Source: Oricola indica (GTDB lineage Bacteria; Pseudomonadota; Alphaproteobacteria; Rhizobiales; Rhizobiaceae). From it: a DNA stretch of 64,000 bases. Below, in pieces: positions 18,197-27,236 of the stretch (its first letter is position 1; each line of letters starts with the position of its first letter). Both the position numbers and the translations under genes were made by a program. Location: assembly GCF_019966595.1 (NCBI RefSeq), contig NZ_JAINFJ010000006.1:179364-243363 (forward strand). The letters are read 5' to 3'. Below the pieces are notes generated by a model. The model searched no databases. It was not told the origin of the DNA and was given only the letters and a program-made list of their open reading frames with translations.

Positions 18197-18934
18197 GTGC
18201 AGCCGGCGATCGACATTTCCAGGGATACGTTGGAAAAACTCAAGAAATGCAGCCAGGGCACCCTGACCACCCAGCTTTTCAAGCGCGGCTTTCGGCAGCA
18301 ATTCCTGGTAGGATTGTCGCCGCTCAATCGCGACGCGGGCGCCTTTGCGGGTGAGGCTTTCACGCTTCGGTTCATTCCGAGCCGCGAAGACAAGGACTGG
18401 AGCCTCGAGGACCTGAAGGTTCGCGGTGAGGACAACCTGCAATGGGAGGCGGTCGAGGCAATCGGCGAGGGCCAGGTCATGATGATCGACAGCCGCAACG
18501 ATCCTTCGGCTGCGTCGGCCGGCAACATGTTGATCACCCGCATGATGCGCAAGGGCGTTGCGGCGGCCGTCACGGATGGCGCTTTCCGCGATGGCGCCGA
18601 GATCGGCACGATGCCCTTTCCCGCCTATTGCCGCCTGAATACCGCGACGACGCGACCTGCCTATCACCGGGCAATCGCCATGCAGGAGGCGATCGGCTGT
18701 GGCGGTGTTGCCGTCTATCCGGGGGATATCGTTGTCGGAGACGCCGATGGCGTCACCGTGATCCCGCGCGCGCTGGCGGCGGAGATCGCCGAGGACAGCT
18801 ACGAGCAGGAGCGGCGGGAGCGTTTCATTTTCACCAAGATCGATGCCGGCGCTTCGCTCTTCGGCACCTATCCGGCGGGTCCGGAAACGCTCGAGGAATA
18901 CAAGGCCTGGCTGGCCGAGGGGAACGACCTGTGA
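18197..18934 (+). CDS. RraA-like / HMG-aldolase-fold protein
   Basis: A 245-aa member of the RraA superfamily, whose characterised members include 4-hydroxy-4-methyl-2-oxoglutarate aldolase and oxaloacetate decarboxylases as well as the RNase E regulator RraA. The metal-site motif reads AVTDGAFRDGAEI (about 126-138), matching the DGxxRD signature. A long C-terminal helix is present. First gene of a tightly spaced set with sugar-acid genes, so aldol cleavage or decarboxylation of a keto-acid intermediate is more plausible than RNase control; that is inference. Confidence 0.85.
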   Translation: MQPAIDISRDTLEKLKKCSQGTLTTQLFKRGFRQQFLVGLSPLNRDAGAFAGEAFTLRFIPSREDKDWSLEDLKVRGEDNLQWEAVEAIGEGQVMMIDSRNDPSAASAGNMLITRMMRKGVAAAVTDGAFRDGAEIGTMPFPAYCRLNTATTRPAYHRAIAMQEAIGCGGVAVYPGDIVVGDADGVTVIPRALAAEIAEDSYEQERRERFIFTKIDAGASLFGTYPAGPETLEEYKAWLAEGNDL

Positions 18935-19395
18935 CCGCGGCGGCCGCCAAGGCGGAGGCGCTGATCCGCCATTACTTCGACATGTGCAATGCGGCCGATC
19001 TCCAGGGGTTGATCGATTGCTTCACGCCGGATGCCGTACACTACTTCCCGCCCGGCTTGCCCGGCGCGCCCTGGCGAGGCGCGAAGGCGATTGCCGAGGG
19101 GTGGGGCTGGTGCGTGGAAACCCTGGGCAGCAAATGGACCATCGAAAAGGTGTTGTGCACGGCCGACGGGCGTGAAGGGGTGATCGAGTGGACCCATTGG
19201 AAGACCGCGATCGGTGAAGTGCTGCGCGGTGACGAGTGGTACGTGTTCAATGACGACATATCCCGCATCGTGGAGATCCGGGCTTATTACGCCAGTCCGG
19301 TGGACAAGAGCGCACCGGTCAACAAGCTCCATGAGTTCGACTACGAGAAGCGCGGCTATCATCTTGGGCCCCCGCTCGTGAAGGGGAGGGCGTGA
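18931..19395 (+). CDS. SnoaL/NTF2-like protein
   Basis: A 154-aa protein of the NTF2-like (SnoaL, polyketide cyclase-type) fold: ALIRHYFDMCNAADLQGLID at the N-terminus, then CFTPDAVHYFPPG and a late VIEWTHWKT strand. These small proteins often act as isomerases, dehydratases or ligand carriers. A GTG start at 18931 overlaps the upstream stop (GTGA); no ATG is available. Its stop overlaps the next start. The co-translation suggests a role in the same pathway, substrate unknown. Confidence 0.78.
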   Translation: MTAAAAKAEALIRHYFDMCNAADLQGLIDCFTPDAVHYFPPGLPGAPWRGAKAIAEGWGWCVETLGSKWTIEKVLCTADGREGVIEWTHWKTAIGEVLRGDEWYVFNDDISRIVEIRAYYASPVDKSAPVNKLHEFDYEKRGYHLGPPLVKGRA

Positions 19396-19694
19396 TGGAT
19401 TTCGCCCTGATCTGTCGGGATGCGCCCGGCCGACTGGCCCAACGCATGGCCGCCCGGGCCGAGCACATGGCCGGCCTGAAGGACGAGAAGCTGGCGGGCA
19501 CGATTGTCGATGGCGGCGCGATTCTGGACAGCGATGGCGAAATGGCCGGGTCTGTCGTCCTGTGCCGCTTTCCTGACCGGGCTGCGCTGGACGCCTATCT
19601 GGAGCGCGAGGTTTACAGCCGCGAGGGCATTTGGGGCGATATCGAGGTCCTTGAGATGCGCTTCGTCGACTGGGGGAGCCTGATGGATGCATGA
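19395..19694 (+). CDS. YCII-like small protein
   Basis: A 99-aa protein with the YciI-like ferredoxin-type pattern: an N-terminal MDFALICRDAPGRLAQRMAARAEHM and later DGEMAGSVVLCRFPDRAALDAYL. Such proteins are usually small dimeric enzymes or accessory proteins. It overlaps the previous gene (TGATG). Function in the uronate operon is unknown. Confidence 0.75.
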   Translation: MDFALICRDAPGRLAQRMAARAEHMAGLKDEKLAGTIVDGGAILDSDGEMAGSVVLCRFPDRAALDAYLEREVYSREGIWGDIEVLEMRFVDWGSLMDA

Positions 19695-19796
19695 CATGCG
19701 CAACATCCCGGCTCGACCGTCCGGGAGAGTCTACGGCGTGCAGAGGTGGCGATCGGTGCCGACTTTCGGGGCGGCGCGGTCCGCGGGGGTATGACA

Positions 19797-21320
19797 ATGA
19801 TTGACGCGCCTCATGGCCGGAACCTGATCAATGGAGAGTGGGTCGCCACTGACCGGACGTTCATGTCGAACCCGGCCAGCGGGAAGGCGCATCAGGTCTT
19901 TGCCGGCAATGCCGGGCTGGTTGATCGGGCCGCACAGGCTGCGGAAGAGGCGTTCTGGTCTTATGGCTTCAGCCGTCGCGAGGACCGTGCGGCGTTCCTG
20001 CAAGCGATCGCCAACGAGATCGAGGCGCGCATCGAGCCGATCACGCGGATTGGCTCGCAGGAAACCGGTCTTCCCCTTGTCCGTCTGCAATCCGAATTCG
20101 GACGCACCACAAGTCAATTGAGGCTGTTTGCCCGGCACATCGTGGACGGCGCGTATCTGGACCGCCGGGTCGATCCTGCGCTTCCCGATCGCCAGCCGGC
20201 CCCCCGGCCTGAAATCCGAATGATGCAGCGTCCCGTCGGACCGGTCGCGGTTTTTGGCGCCTCGAACTTTCCGCTCGCCTTCTCCACGGCGGGCGGCGAT
20301 ACGGCGGCCGCGCTGGCGGCGGGCTGCCCGGTGCTGGTCAAGGGGCATCCCGCGCATCCGGGGACGGGCGAAATCGTGGCCGAGGCCATTCTCGCAGCAA
20401 TCAAGTCGCAGGGGATTGCGCCCGGCGTCTTCAGCCTGATCCAGGGAGACGACCGCAGCGTCGGCGAGGCGCTTGTGCTGCATCCGCTCGTCAAGGCCGT
20501 GGGTTTCACCGGTTCGCTGGCGGGTGGTCGTGCGCTTTTCGACCTTTGCGCCTCGCGCGCCGAACCCATTCCGTTCTTCGGCGAACTCGGATCGGTCAAT
20601 CCGGGTTTCGTGCTGCCGGCCGCGCTCGATGCGCGGGCGGAAGAGATGGGCCGGGGCTGGGCGGCGTCGCTTACCATGGGCGCCGGGCAGTTTTGCACCA
20701 AGCCGGGCATTGCCTTCGTGCCCGCCGGCGATGCCGGTGATGTCTTCGTGGCCGCTGCGGCCGACGCGCTCGCCGCCGTCTCGCCCCAAACCATGTTGAC
20801 GGACGGAATCGTTGCGGCCTTCTGCGCTGGCAAGAAGGCTTTCGACGACTCCGATGTCATTCGCAAGGTGGTGGCGAACAACGTTCAGGGACGGGCCGCC
20901 GGGGCCAGCCTCTACGAGATCTCCGGCGATGCATTCGGCGCGGACGATACGCTCGCTGAAGAGATATTCGGTCCGATAGGTCTCGTGGTTCGCGTGGCGG
21001 GCCCGGAGGCAATGCTGCCCCTGGCGCATGGTTTGAGCGGACAGTTGACCGCGACTCTCCAGATCGATGACGGCGACATGCCCCTGGCGGGCCGGTTGCT
21101 ACCGGTTCTGGAACGAAAGGCAGGGCGCGTGCTCGTCAACGGCTATCCGACCGGTGTCGAGGTCGTCGACTCGATGATCCATGGCGGCCCTTATCCCGCT
21201 TCAACGAATTTCGGCGCGACGTCGGTCGGCACTCTGTCGATCCGTCGCTTCCTTAGGCCGGTCGCATATCAAAACGTTCCGCTTGATCTGCTTCCGGAAG
21301 ACCTGGCTGCATTCTCATGA
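19797..21320 (+). CDS. Aldehyde dehydrogenase, 2-oxoglutarate semialdehyde dehydrogenase type
   Basis: A 507-aa NAD(P)-dependent aldehyde dehydrogenase of the 2,5-dioxovalerate / alpha-ketoglutarate semialdehyde group. Catalytic Cys290 lies in MGAGQFCTKPG, the general base Glu253 in FFGELGSVNPG, and the oxyanion Asn157 in GASNFPLAF. In non-phosphorylative sugar-acid pathways it makes 2-oxoglutarate, the entry to the citric acid cycle. ATG 19797 has a GGGGT site about 8 bp upstream; 19791 is too close to it. It follows the YCII-like gene by about 100 bp. Confidence 0.92.
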   Translation: MIDAPHGRNLINGEWVATDRTFMSNPASGKAHQVFAGNAGLVDRAAQAAEEAFWSYGFSRREDRAAFLQAIANEIEARIEPITRIGSQETGLPLVRLQSEFGRTTSQLRLFARHIVDGAYLDRRVDPALPDRQPAPRPEIRMMQRPVGPVAVFGASNFPLAFSTAGGDTAAALAAGCPVLVKGHPAHPGTGEIVAEAILAAIKSQGIAPGVFSLIQGDDRSVGEALVLHPLVKAVGFTGSLAGGRALFDLCASRAEPIPFFGELGSVNPGFVLPAALDARAEEMGRGWAASLTMGAGQFCTKPGIAFVPAGDAGDVFVAAAADALAAVSPQTMLTDGIVAAFCAGKKAFDDSDVIRKVVANNVQGRAAGASLYEISGDAFGADDTLAEEIFGPIGLVVRVAGPEAMLPLAHGLSGQLTATLQIDDGDMPLAGRLLPVLERKAGRVLVNGYPTGVEVVDSMIHGGPYPASTNFGATSVGTLSIRRFLRPVAYQNVPLDLLPEDLAAFS

Positions 21321-21402
21321 CGGCCAGAACTCCCATGCATTGCGGAAAATTCATCGCCGAAGGGGTTGAGCCACGGCGTACCATCCAGAAGAGGAGGAAA
21401 AC

Positions 21403-22371
21403 ATGAAACATTTTGTGCTTGCAACCGCGCTCGCGGTCTCTGTGGTGGCGGGGCCTGCCATGGCCGCCGACGTCACGCTGCGGATCGGTTCCGTCCAGGC
21501 CGAGAGCGATCCGATCATCAAGGGCTTCAATATCTTCAAGGATATTCTGGCCGAAAAAACGGACGGTCGTATCGAGGTCAAGGTGTATCCGAACGGTCAG
21601 CTCGGTGACACGCAGGAACTGATGGACCAGGCGCTGGCCGGTGCCGACGTGGCGGCCTTCACCGATCCCAACCTGCTCGCGGCCTTTACGCCGGAACTGG
21701 GTATCATCGGTGCGCCCTATGTTTTCGCGAGTTACGATGAGGCTGATCGTTTCACCTCGTCGGCAACGTTTGACGAATGGGCCGAGCAACTGCGACAGGA
21801 CAGTGGTTTCGTCACGCTGGCTTTCAACTGGTATCAGGGTCCGCGTAACCTGATGACCAACAAGCCGATCAATGCCAGGGCCGATATGGAAGGTGTCCGT
21901 CTGCGCACGCCGGGTGCGCCGGTCTGGGTGGCCGCCGGTCGGGCCCTCGGCGGTGTTCCGACGCCGCTTGCCTGGTCCGAGATCTACTCGGCGCTGCAGC
22001 TGGGCGCGATCGACGCCGTGGAGTCGCAGCCCGCCGGCGCGGTAGGCTCGCGCTTCTACGAGGTGACCAAGTATCTGACGAAAACGGAGCACATTCAGCT
22101 GATCACCGGAATCGTTGTGGGCGACGTCTGGTGGAGCCGGCTCAGCGCGGAGGATCAGGCAATCGTCGCCGATGCAGCCAAGGAAGCCGGACGGCAGATG
22201 TCGGCCATGACCATTGCCCAGATGGATTCGGACTATGCCTTCATGGAAGAGAAGGGCATGACGATCTCCGACATCGACAAGACCGAATTCCGCGCCGCGG
22301 CGGAAGCGGAGATCGAGGGGCTTGGCCTGTCTGACGCTCTTGCCGCCGTCCAGGCGGAATTGAACCAGTGA
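21403..22371 (+). CDS. TRAP transporter substrate-binding protein (DctP type)
   Basis: A 322-aa periplasmic binding protein. The signal peptide ends at about residue 22 (GPAMAADVTLRIG). The family core is present: GVRLRTPGAPVWVAAGRALG, with the arginine known to bind the substrate carboxylate, and the PTPLAWSEIYSALQLGAID segment. GAGGAGG precedes the ATG. Neighbouring uronate enzymes suggest a hexuronate or aldarate ligand. Confidence 0.94.
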   Translation: MKHFVLATALAVSVVAGPAMAADVTLRIGSVQAESDPIIKGFNIFKDILAEKTDGRIEVKVYPNGQLGDTQELMDQALAGADVAAFTDPNLLAAFTPELGIIGAPYVFASYDEADRFTSSATFDEWAEQLRQDSGFVTLAFNWYQGPRNLMTNKPINARADMEGVRLRTPGAPVWVAAGRALGGVPTPLAWSEIYSALQLGAIDAVESQPAGAVGSRFYEVTKYLTKTEHIQLITGIVVGDVWWSRLSAEDQAIVADAAKEAGRQMSAMTIAQMDSDYAFMEEKGMTISDIDKTEFRAAAEAEIEGLGLSDALAAVQAELNQ

Positions 22372-22377
22372 CATCAT

Positions 22378-22412
22378 GCCCGCTTCCCGGCCGGGTGGCC
22401 GGGGAGCGGGGC
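22378..22412 (+). other. Intercistronic stem-loop after the TRAP binding-protein gene
   Basis: A GC-rich hairpin, arms about 22378-22392 and 22397-22412 with a 4-nt loop and one or two mismatches, lies between dctP and dctQ. It is followed by TTCTT only, so partial termination or mRNA stabilisation is likelier than full termination. Confidence 0.55.
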
Positions 22413-22431
22413 TTCTTGAGGGGAGGACGAT

Positions 22432-22920
22432 GTGAACCGCGTCTATAACGCCTTCCGTTTTGCGGAAGTCATCGCTGCGGCCGTTTGCCTGGCCACGGTC
22501 ATCGGTCTTGTCTTCTGGGCGACCGTGACCCGGTTCCTCGCCACCCCGAATATTTGGGTTATCGAGATCACGCAGATCTTCTTCGCGTGGACATGCGCCC
22601 TGTCGGCGAGCATCGCCTTCCGGCGCTCGAGCCATTTTTCGGTGGACCTGTTGAGCGGCTGGCTCCCCGAAGGCAATAAATTCTGGATGGGCATCCTCCG
22701 GAATGTCCTCGTTTTCTGCCTGGTCATGGGCGTGGTCTATGTCTCGCTCGACTTCGTTCATCTGTCGCGGCGGCGGCCTCTGCCGCTGACCCGAATTCCG
22801 TTTTCATGGGTCGCGGCCAGTATCAGCGTCGCCTTTGCGATGATGGGCGTGACCTGCATCGAGAATATCGCGAGGCTCGTGACGGAGCGCCTCGGTTCTC
22901 GTGCAAAGGGAGAATTGTAA
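22432..22920 (+). CDS. TRAP transporter small permease (DctQ type)
   Basis: A 162-aa four-helix inner-membrane subunit, with FAWTCALSASIAFRRSSHFSVD typical of the family. A GTG start at 22432 is required: the ATG at 22430 is followed directly by a stop. GGGGAGG lies 5 bp upstream. Its stop codon overlaps the next start (TAATG). Confidence 0.93.
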   Translation: MNRVYNAFRFAEVIAAAVCLATVIGLVFWATVTRFLATPNIWVIEITQIFFAWTCALSASIAFRRSSHFSVDLLSGWLPEGNKFWMGILRNVLVFCLVMGVVYVSLDFVHLSRRRPLPLTRIPFSWVAASISVAFAMMGVTCIENIARLVTERLGSRAKGEL

Positions 22921-24206
22921 TGCTCCTTCTCGGCGTCGCTCTGTTTGTCGTGGCCGTGATCCTGGGGCTTCCGGTCGCAATCGCCCTGCTTCTGGCCAGC
23001 GCTCCAACTTTTCTGACAGGCGACTATCTGCCCAGCTCCATCGCCGTCCAGAAGATGGTCGCCGCCACACAATCCTATCCGCTGATGGCCATTCCCTTCT
23101 TCGTGATGGCCGGCAACATCATGGTTGCATCGGGTATCGCCGGACGTCTTGTGCGTTTCAGCCGGGTTCTTGTCGGCTGGTCGGTTGGCGGACTGGCGCA
23201 GATATCGATCGTACTCAGCCTCCTCATGGGCGGTATTTCGGGCTCTGCCGTCGCCGATGCGGCGATGCAGGCGCGTTTGCTGGGCATGCCGATGATCGCC
23301 AGGGGGTACTCCAAAGGCTTTACCGCCGGTGTGATCTGTTATTCGTCGATCATCACGGCGACGATCCCTCCCTCCATCGGCCTGATCGTCTACGGCTTTA
23401 TCGCCAATGTCTCGGTCGGCAAGCTGCTTCTTGCCGGCATCATTCCGGGCATCCTCCTGACGAGTGTGCTCATGGGCTATACCTATTTTGCCGCGCGCAA
23501 GCATGGCTATGGGGCCGATGACATGCCTGTGCCGACGCTGCGTGAAGTCGGCAGCGCGGCGCTTAGCGCCTTCTGGGCGTTGATGTTCCCGATTTTCCTT
23601 CTGATTGGGTTTCGGTTCGGTCTGGTGACCGCGACCGAGGCGGGCGCCTTCGTGATCTTGTACTCGATCATTGTCGGTGCCCTCATTTACCGCGAGCTCA
23701 CCTGGGCGAAGCTCTGGGATGCGACCATGCAATCGCTCTCCGATATTGGCATGATCATGCTGATCATTATCGTGGCGGCAGTGCTTGGCTACGTCATCGT
23801 TCTGGAACAGGCGCCGGCGCAGCTGGCGGATGCGATCACGCATCTGACCACGAATCCGACGCTTACGCTTCTGCTGATCCTCGGCTTTCTGGTTCTCGCC
23901 GGCACGGTGATGGAGGCGACCGTGAATGTCCTGCTCCTGACACCGCTCTTCACACCGATTCTTGTCAATATGGGCTTCGACCCGATCCATTTCGGTGTGC
24001 TCATGGTGACGATCGTGACGATGGGGTCGAACACCCCGCCAATCGGTGTTTCGATGTTCACGGTTTGCGGCATGCTCGATTGCTCGGTCAAAGAGTATAT
24101 TCGCGGCAGCACGCCGTTCCTGCTGGTGATGCTGGCCACCTTCCTGTTGATGGCGCTGGTGCCGGGGATCGTGACCTGGCTGCCGAACACCGCGATGGGG
24201 AACTGA
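22920..24206 (+). CDS. TRAP transporter large permease (DctM type)
   Basis: A 428-aa inner-membrane subunit with about 12 hydrophobic segments. Family blocks PFFVMAGNIM, GGISGSAVADAAM and the GSNTPPIGVSMF re-entrant region are present. It drives uptake with a sodium or proton gradient, with the DctP and DctQ partners immediately upstream. The ATG at 22920 shares a base with the previous stop; the longer reading from 22806 lies inside dctQ. Confidence 0.95.
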   Translation: MLLLGVALFVVAVILGLPVAIALLLASAPTFLTGDYLPSSIAVQKMVAATQSYPLMAIPFFVMAGNIMVASGIAGRLVRFSRVLVGWSVGGLAQISIVLSLLMGGISGSAVADAAMQARLLGMPMIARGYSKGFTAGVICYSSIITATIPPSIGLIVYGFIANVSVGKLLLAGIIPGILLTSVLMGYTYFAARKHGYGADDMPVPTLREVGSAALSAFWALMFPIFLLIGFRFGLVTATEAGAFVILYSIIVGALIYRELTWAKLWDATMQSLSDIGMIMLIIIVAAVLGYVIVLEQAPAQLADAITHLTTNPTLTLLLILGFLVLAGTVMEATVNVLLLTPLFTPILVNMGFDPIHFGVLMVTIVTMGSNTPPIGVSMFTVCGMLDCSVKEYIRGSTPFLLVMLATFLLMALVPGIVTWLPNTAMGN

Positions 24207-24207
24207 C

Positions 24208-25020
24208 ATGAAAATTTTGGTGACCGGAGCAAGAGGCATTGTCGGCACGGGCCTGCGCGAAGAGCTGGCCCGCGACCACACGCTGAGGCTCTCGATGCGC
24301 GCGCCGTCCCCGGAGTGCGAAGGATACGAGGTCGTCGTTGGAGACATCACGGACCCGGCCGTGATCGAACGCGCCGTCGAAGGCGTGGATGCGATCCTGC
24401 ATCTTGCGGCCTCGCACGGGGAGGCGATCACCTTCGAGGAAACGCTCGACGTCAACTATCGTGGTCTGGTCGCAATGATGGACGCCGCAGTGCGTCATGG
24501 GGTCGGGCAGGTCATTTACACCAGCTCGAACCACGGTTGGGGGTTCTGGCCCCGCAGTTCGACGCCGCTGGCCGAGACCGCGCCTCCGCGCCCTGACGGA
24601 TGGTACGGCGTCTCCAAGATTTTTGGCGAGGCGGTGATGGCCTATTATGGCGACGCGCACGGCCTCAGTACGACCAGTCTCAGGATCGGTAATTGCGGCT
24701 CGGAGGTGCCGGACGAACGCCGCCGGCATATGTGGATCAGTTTCCGGGATCTTGCGCGCCTGATCGGCAAGGTTCTCGAAAGGCGCACGCCGGGGCATGC
24801 GGCGCTTTTTGCAACCGCGCCCTGCGAGGCTCCCTTCTTCGATAATTCGGGTCTTGCCAGACATGGTTTCCAGTGCGCGGACCATCCCGATGATCACCTC
24901 GCGGACCCCTCCATTCGCGGCGCAGTGCCTGTGTCCGGTATTGCGGGGCTCGCCGTTGGCGGTGGATATGCAGCGGCAAACTTCGCGGCCGATATCAACA
25001 AATGGAGATCGGGCGAATGA
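24208..25020 (+). CDS. udh: Uronate dehydrogenase-like NAD-dependent SDR
   Basis: A 270-aa extended-SDR protein. TGARGIVG (6-13) binds NAD; the catalytic Tyr133 and Lys137 lie in WYGVSKIFGE; the SSNHGWGFWP block (106-115) and HMWISFRDLARLI match uronate dehydrogenases. The family oxidises galacturonate or glucuronate at C1 to the aldarolactone. It starts 1 bp after the TRAP permease stop and overlaps the next gene (ATGA), coupling uptake to the first oxidation step. Confidence 0.85.
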   Translation: MKILVTGARGIVGTGLREELARDHTLRLSMRAPSPECEGYEVVVGDITDPAVIERAVEGVDAILHLAASHGEAITFEETLDVNYRGLVAMMDAAVRHGVGQVIYTSSNHGWGFWPRSSTPLAETAPPRPDGWYGVSKIFGEAVMAYYGDAHGLSTTSLRIGNCGSEVPDERRRHMWISFRDLARLIGKVLERRTPGHAALFATAPCEAPFFDNSGLARHGFQCADHPDDHLADPSIRGAVPVSGIAGLAVGGGYAAANFAADINKWRSGE

Positions 25021-26105
25021 AGATCGCCGAGGTCGAAACGCTGCTCCTGTCGATCCCGTTCACCGACGGCGGAAAGGGCGAGGGGCTGACCCCCGGAACG
25101 TGGAACACGTTGGAGACAGTACTCGTTCGCGTCGTTACCGAAGACGGTATCGAAGGTTGGGGCGAGGCGTTTGGATATTTCTGCGGTGCGGCGGTCAAGG
25201 CCATGCTGGACCGTTCGGTCGTACCGCTTCTGATCGGCTGTGAGTTTGAAGACCCGGCCGAGATTTCCGGGATGTTGCAGCGTCGGCTGGCGCTTTTCGG
25301 GCGGTATGGCATCACGATCTTTGCCCTGTCCGGGGTCGATCTTGCTTTGTGGGACATCAAGGCCCGCGCGGAACGGGTGCCGCTGCACCGGCTGATCGGG
25401 CCGCAGTGGCGCGCGAAAGTGCCGGCTTACGCCAGTCTCGTGCGCTATGGCGATCCGCAAGTCGCCGCCGGTTTCACCGAACGCGCCGTTCGAGAAGGCT
25501 ATCGTCACATCAAATTGCACGAGATCACGCGCCCGGACATCGAGGCCTGTTACGCGGTCCGCGGTGACGCCGAGATGATGGTCGATGTGAATTGCAGCTG
25601 GAGTGCGGAGGAAGCGTGCGACATGGCCGCCTGGCTGGCGGAGCGTGACACATTATGGCTCGAGGAGCCGACATTTCCACCCGAGGACATGACGCCACTT
25701 GCCGAGGTTTCTCGTGCGGGGGTCGCCCTGTCGGGCGGAGAGAATCTGTGCACCTCCTGGCAATTTCGCGAGATGATCGCTTCCGGGCTGGTGCGGTATC
25801 CGCAACCGAGCGTGACCAAGGTTGGCGGTCTTTCGGAGATGACGAAGGTGCTGCGGATGGCGGAAGAGGCGGGTCTGTCGGTCATGCCGCATTCGCCTTA
25901 CTTCGGGCCCGGATATTTCGCGACGCTGCATGTGTGCGCCACTTTGCCGGAACCGGTGCTGTTCGAGCACCTTTATGTCTGGCCGGACGCTTATCTCTAT
26001 GCGGACATGCCGCTTCCCGTCGACGGTGAGATCACCGTTCCCGATGCACACGGCCTCGCTCCTGCGCCAGACGCCGAAACGATCCGTCGCTATCGCATCG
26101 CCTGA
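25017..26105 (+). CDS. Enolase-superfamily enzyme (mandelate racemase/muconate lactonising group)
   Basis: A 362-aa enzyme with an N-terminal capping domain and a modified TIM barrel. Metal ligands are Asp180 (MMVDVN), Glu206 (WLEEP) and Glu232 (GGENL); His282 lies in MPHSP. At the second strand, where many relatives have KxK, this protein has Lys156-Leu-His158 (IKLHE). Next to udh, the expected role is cycloisomerisation of an aldarolactone or dehydration of galactarate/glucarate. The ATG at 25017 overlaps the udh stop, and TGATG links it to the epimerase. Confidence 0.85.
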   Translation: MKIAEVETLLLSIPFTDGGKGEGLTPGTWNTLETVLVRVVTEDGIEGWGEAFGYFCGAAVKAMLDRSVVPLLIGCEFEDPAEISGMLQRRLALFGRYGITIFALSGVDLALWDIKARAERVPLHRLIGPQWRAKVPAYASLVRYGDPQVAAGFTERAVREGYRHIKLHEITRPDIEACYAVRGDAEMMVDVNCSWSAEEACDMAAWLAERDTLWLEEPTFPPEDMTPLAEVSRAGVALSGGENLCTSWQFREMIASGLVRYPQPSVTKVGGLSEMTKVLRMAEEAGLSVMPHSPYFGPGYFATLHVCATLPEPVLFEHLYVWPDAYLYADMPLPVDGEITVPDAHGLAPAPDAETIRRYRIA

Positions 26106-26926
26106 TGCGTGTTCGGCTGGTCAATGGCGGTCTCGAAGTTGAACTCGCGCCCGACCTCGGTGGACGGGTTGCGCTGTTGCGCCATGACGGGCGAGACGTA
26201 CTTGTGCCGATGGGTACGGAGCCTTTCGATCCGGACTTCTGGCCCAAGGCGGGCGCCTATCCGCTCATCCCGTTCCACAATCGCATAGTCGAAGCGCGGT
26301 TGGCGTTTGGAGGTCGAGTCGCGCATCTGCCCGTCCATCCGGAAAGCGCGCCGCATGCGCTCCATGGCATGACCAGCCGGTTCGCCTGGGAGATCGAGAC
26401 GTGTTCGGAGACTGCCGCAACAATGCGGTTTGACTGGACCGCCTCGCCGGTCTGGCCGTGGTCATTTCGCGCCTGGCAACAGTTCGAACTGACCGGGACT
26501 TCATTCGTGCTGACCCTTTCGATCGAAAACCGCGACACAGTGCCGATGCCGGCCGGGCTCGGCTGGCACCCCTATTTCAGGGGTCCGCTGAATATGACGG
26601 ATGATGCTTCGAGGCTCTGGCCGATGGGTGCGGACTATTTGCCGACCGGGCAAAGCCGCAATGCGCAGCCTGTCGATGCGGAGATGAAGACCCGTTACCT
26701 GTCTAACTGGCGCAGGGTGGCTGTCCGTTGGGCCGGGGGAACAAGCATGGAGCTCCGCGCGCGAGGGCTTTCCCATCTTGTGATTCACGCGCCGGACAGC
26801 CGCTACACATGCATTGAGCCGGTTAGCCATTTGGCGGGGTTGGTCGATCACGAGATCGAAGGGATGAGTTCCTTGTCTCCCGACGCCGTTCAGACGTCCC
26901 AAATTCGCCTTTGCTTTGGCGTTTGA
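26105..26926 (+). CDS. Aldose 1-epimerase family protein
   Basis: A 273-aa galactose-mutarotase-like protein. The beta-sandwich family shows here as FHNRIVEARL, PHALHGMTSRFAWEI (histidines of the active site) and PAGLGWHPYF. It would interconvert anomers of the imported sugar or uronate. The start overlaps the stop of the preceding enolase-superfamily gene. Last gene of the operon. Confidence 0.88.
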   Translation: MRVRLVNGGLEVELAPDLGGRVALLRHDGRDVLVPMGTEPFDPDFWPKAGAYPLIPFHNRIVEARLAFGGRVAHLPVHPESAPHALHGMTSRFAWEIETCSETAATMRFDWTASPVWPWSFRAWQQFELTGTSFVLTLSIENRDTVPMPAGLGWHPYFRGPLNMTDDASRLWPMGADYLPTGQSRNAQPVDAEMKTRYLSNWRRVAVRWAGGTSMELRARGLSHLVIHAPDSRYTCIEPVSHLAGLVDHEIEGMSSLSPDAVQTSQIRLCFGV

Positions 26927-27236
26927 CGGAGAGTTTCGGCACGTAAGGATTTATCGGCAGTGCCGGCAATCTGGCGGGGCATCGTCGTGACCTGCCACTT
27001 AGCTTTTGTCTCGCGTAGCGGGGTGGACTATTGCTATGCTCAGGAGCGGCGCGTTCGCCTTTTTTCTTTTCGCCGAACAATGTTTGTAGATGGCGCGACA
27101 GATGTCCTGCATGACTTTCTGGGCGACTGTTTCTGTGTCGCGGATTTCCGGCTCATCCTCGCTTCTTGAGAGGCTGAGGTGAGCTGGAGGCTCTCCTCCA
27201 ATCATTGAGCCGATATAATCCGTCAGGCGCTGAACC
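26927..27236. other. Gap before the integrase remnant
   Basis: No intact gene. On the minus strand, codons from about 27220 down to 27000 can be read as a protein-like C-terminus (RLTDYIGSMIGGEPPAHLS onwards), but its upstream half would be antisense to the integrase remnant, so I do not call a gene. Base composition is lower in GC than in the flanks. Confidence 0.4.
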
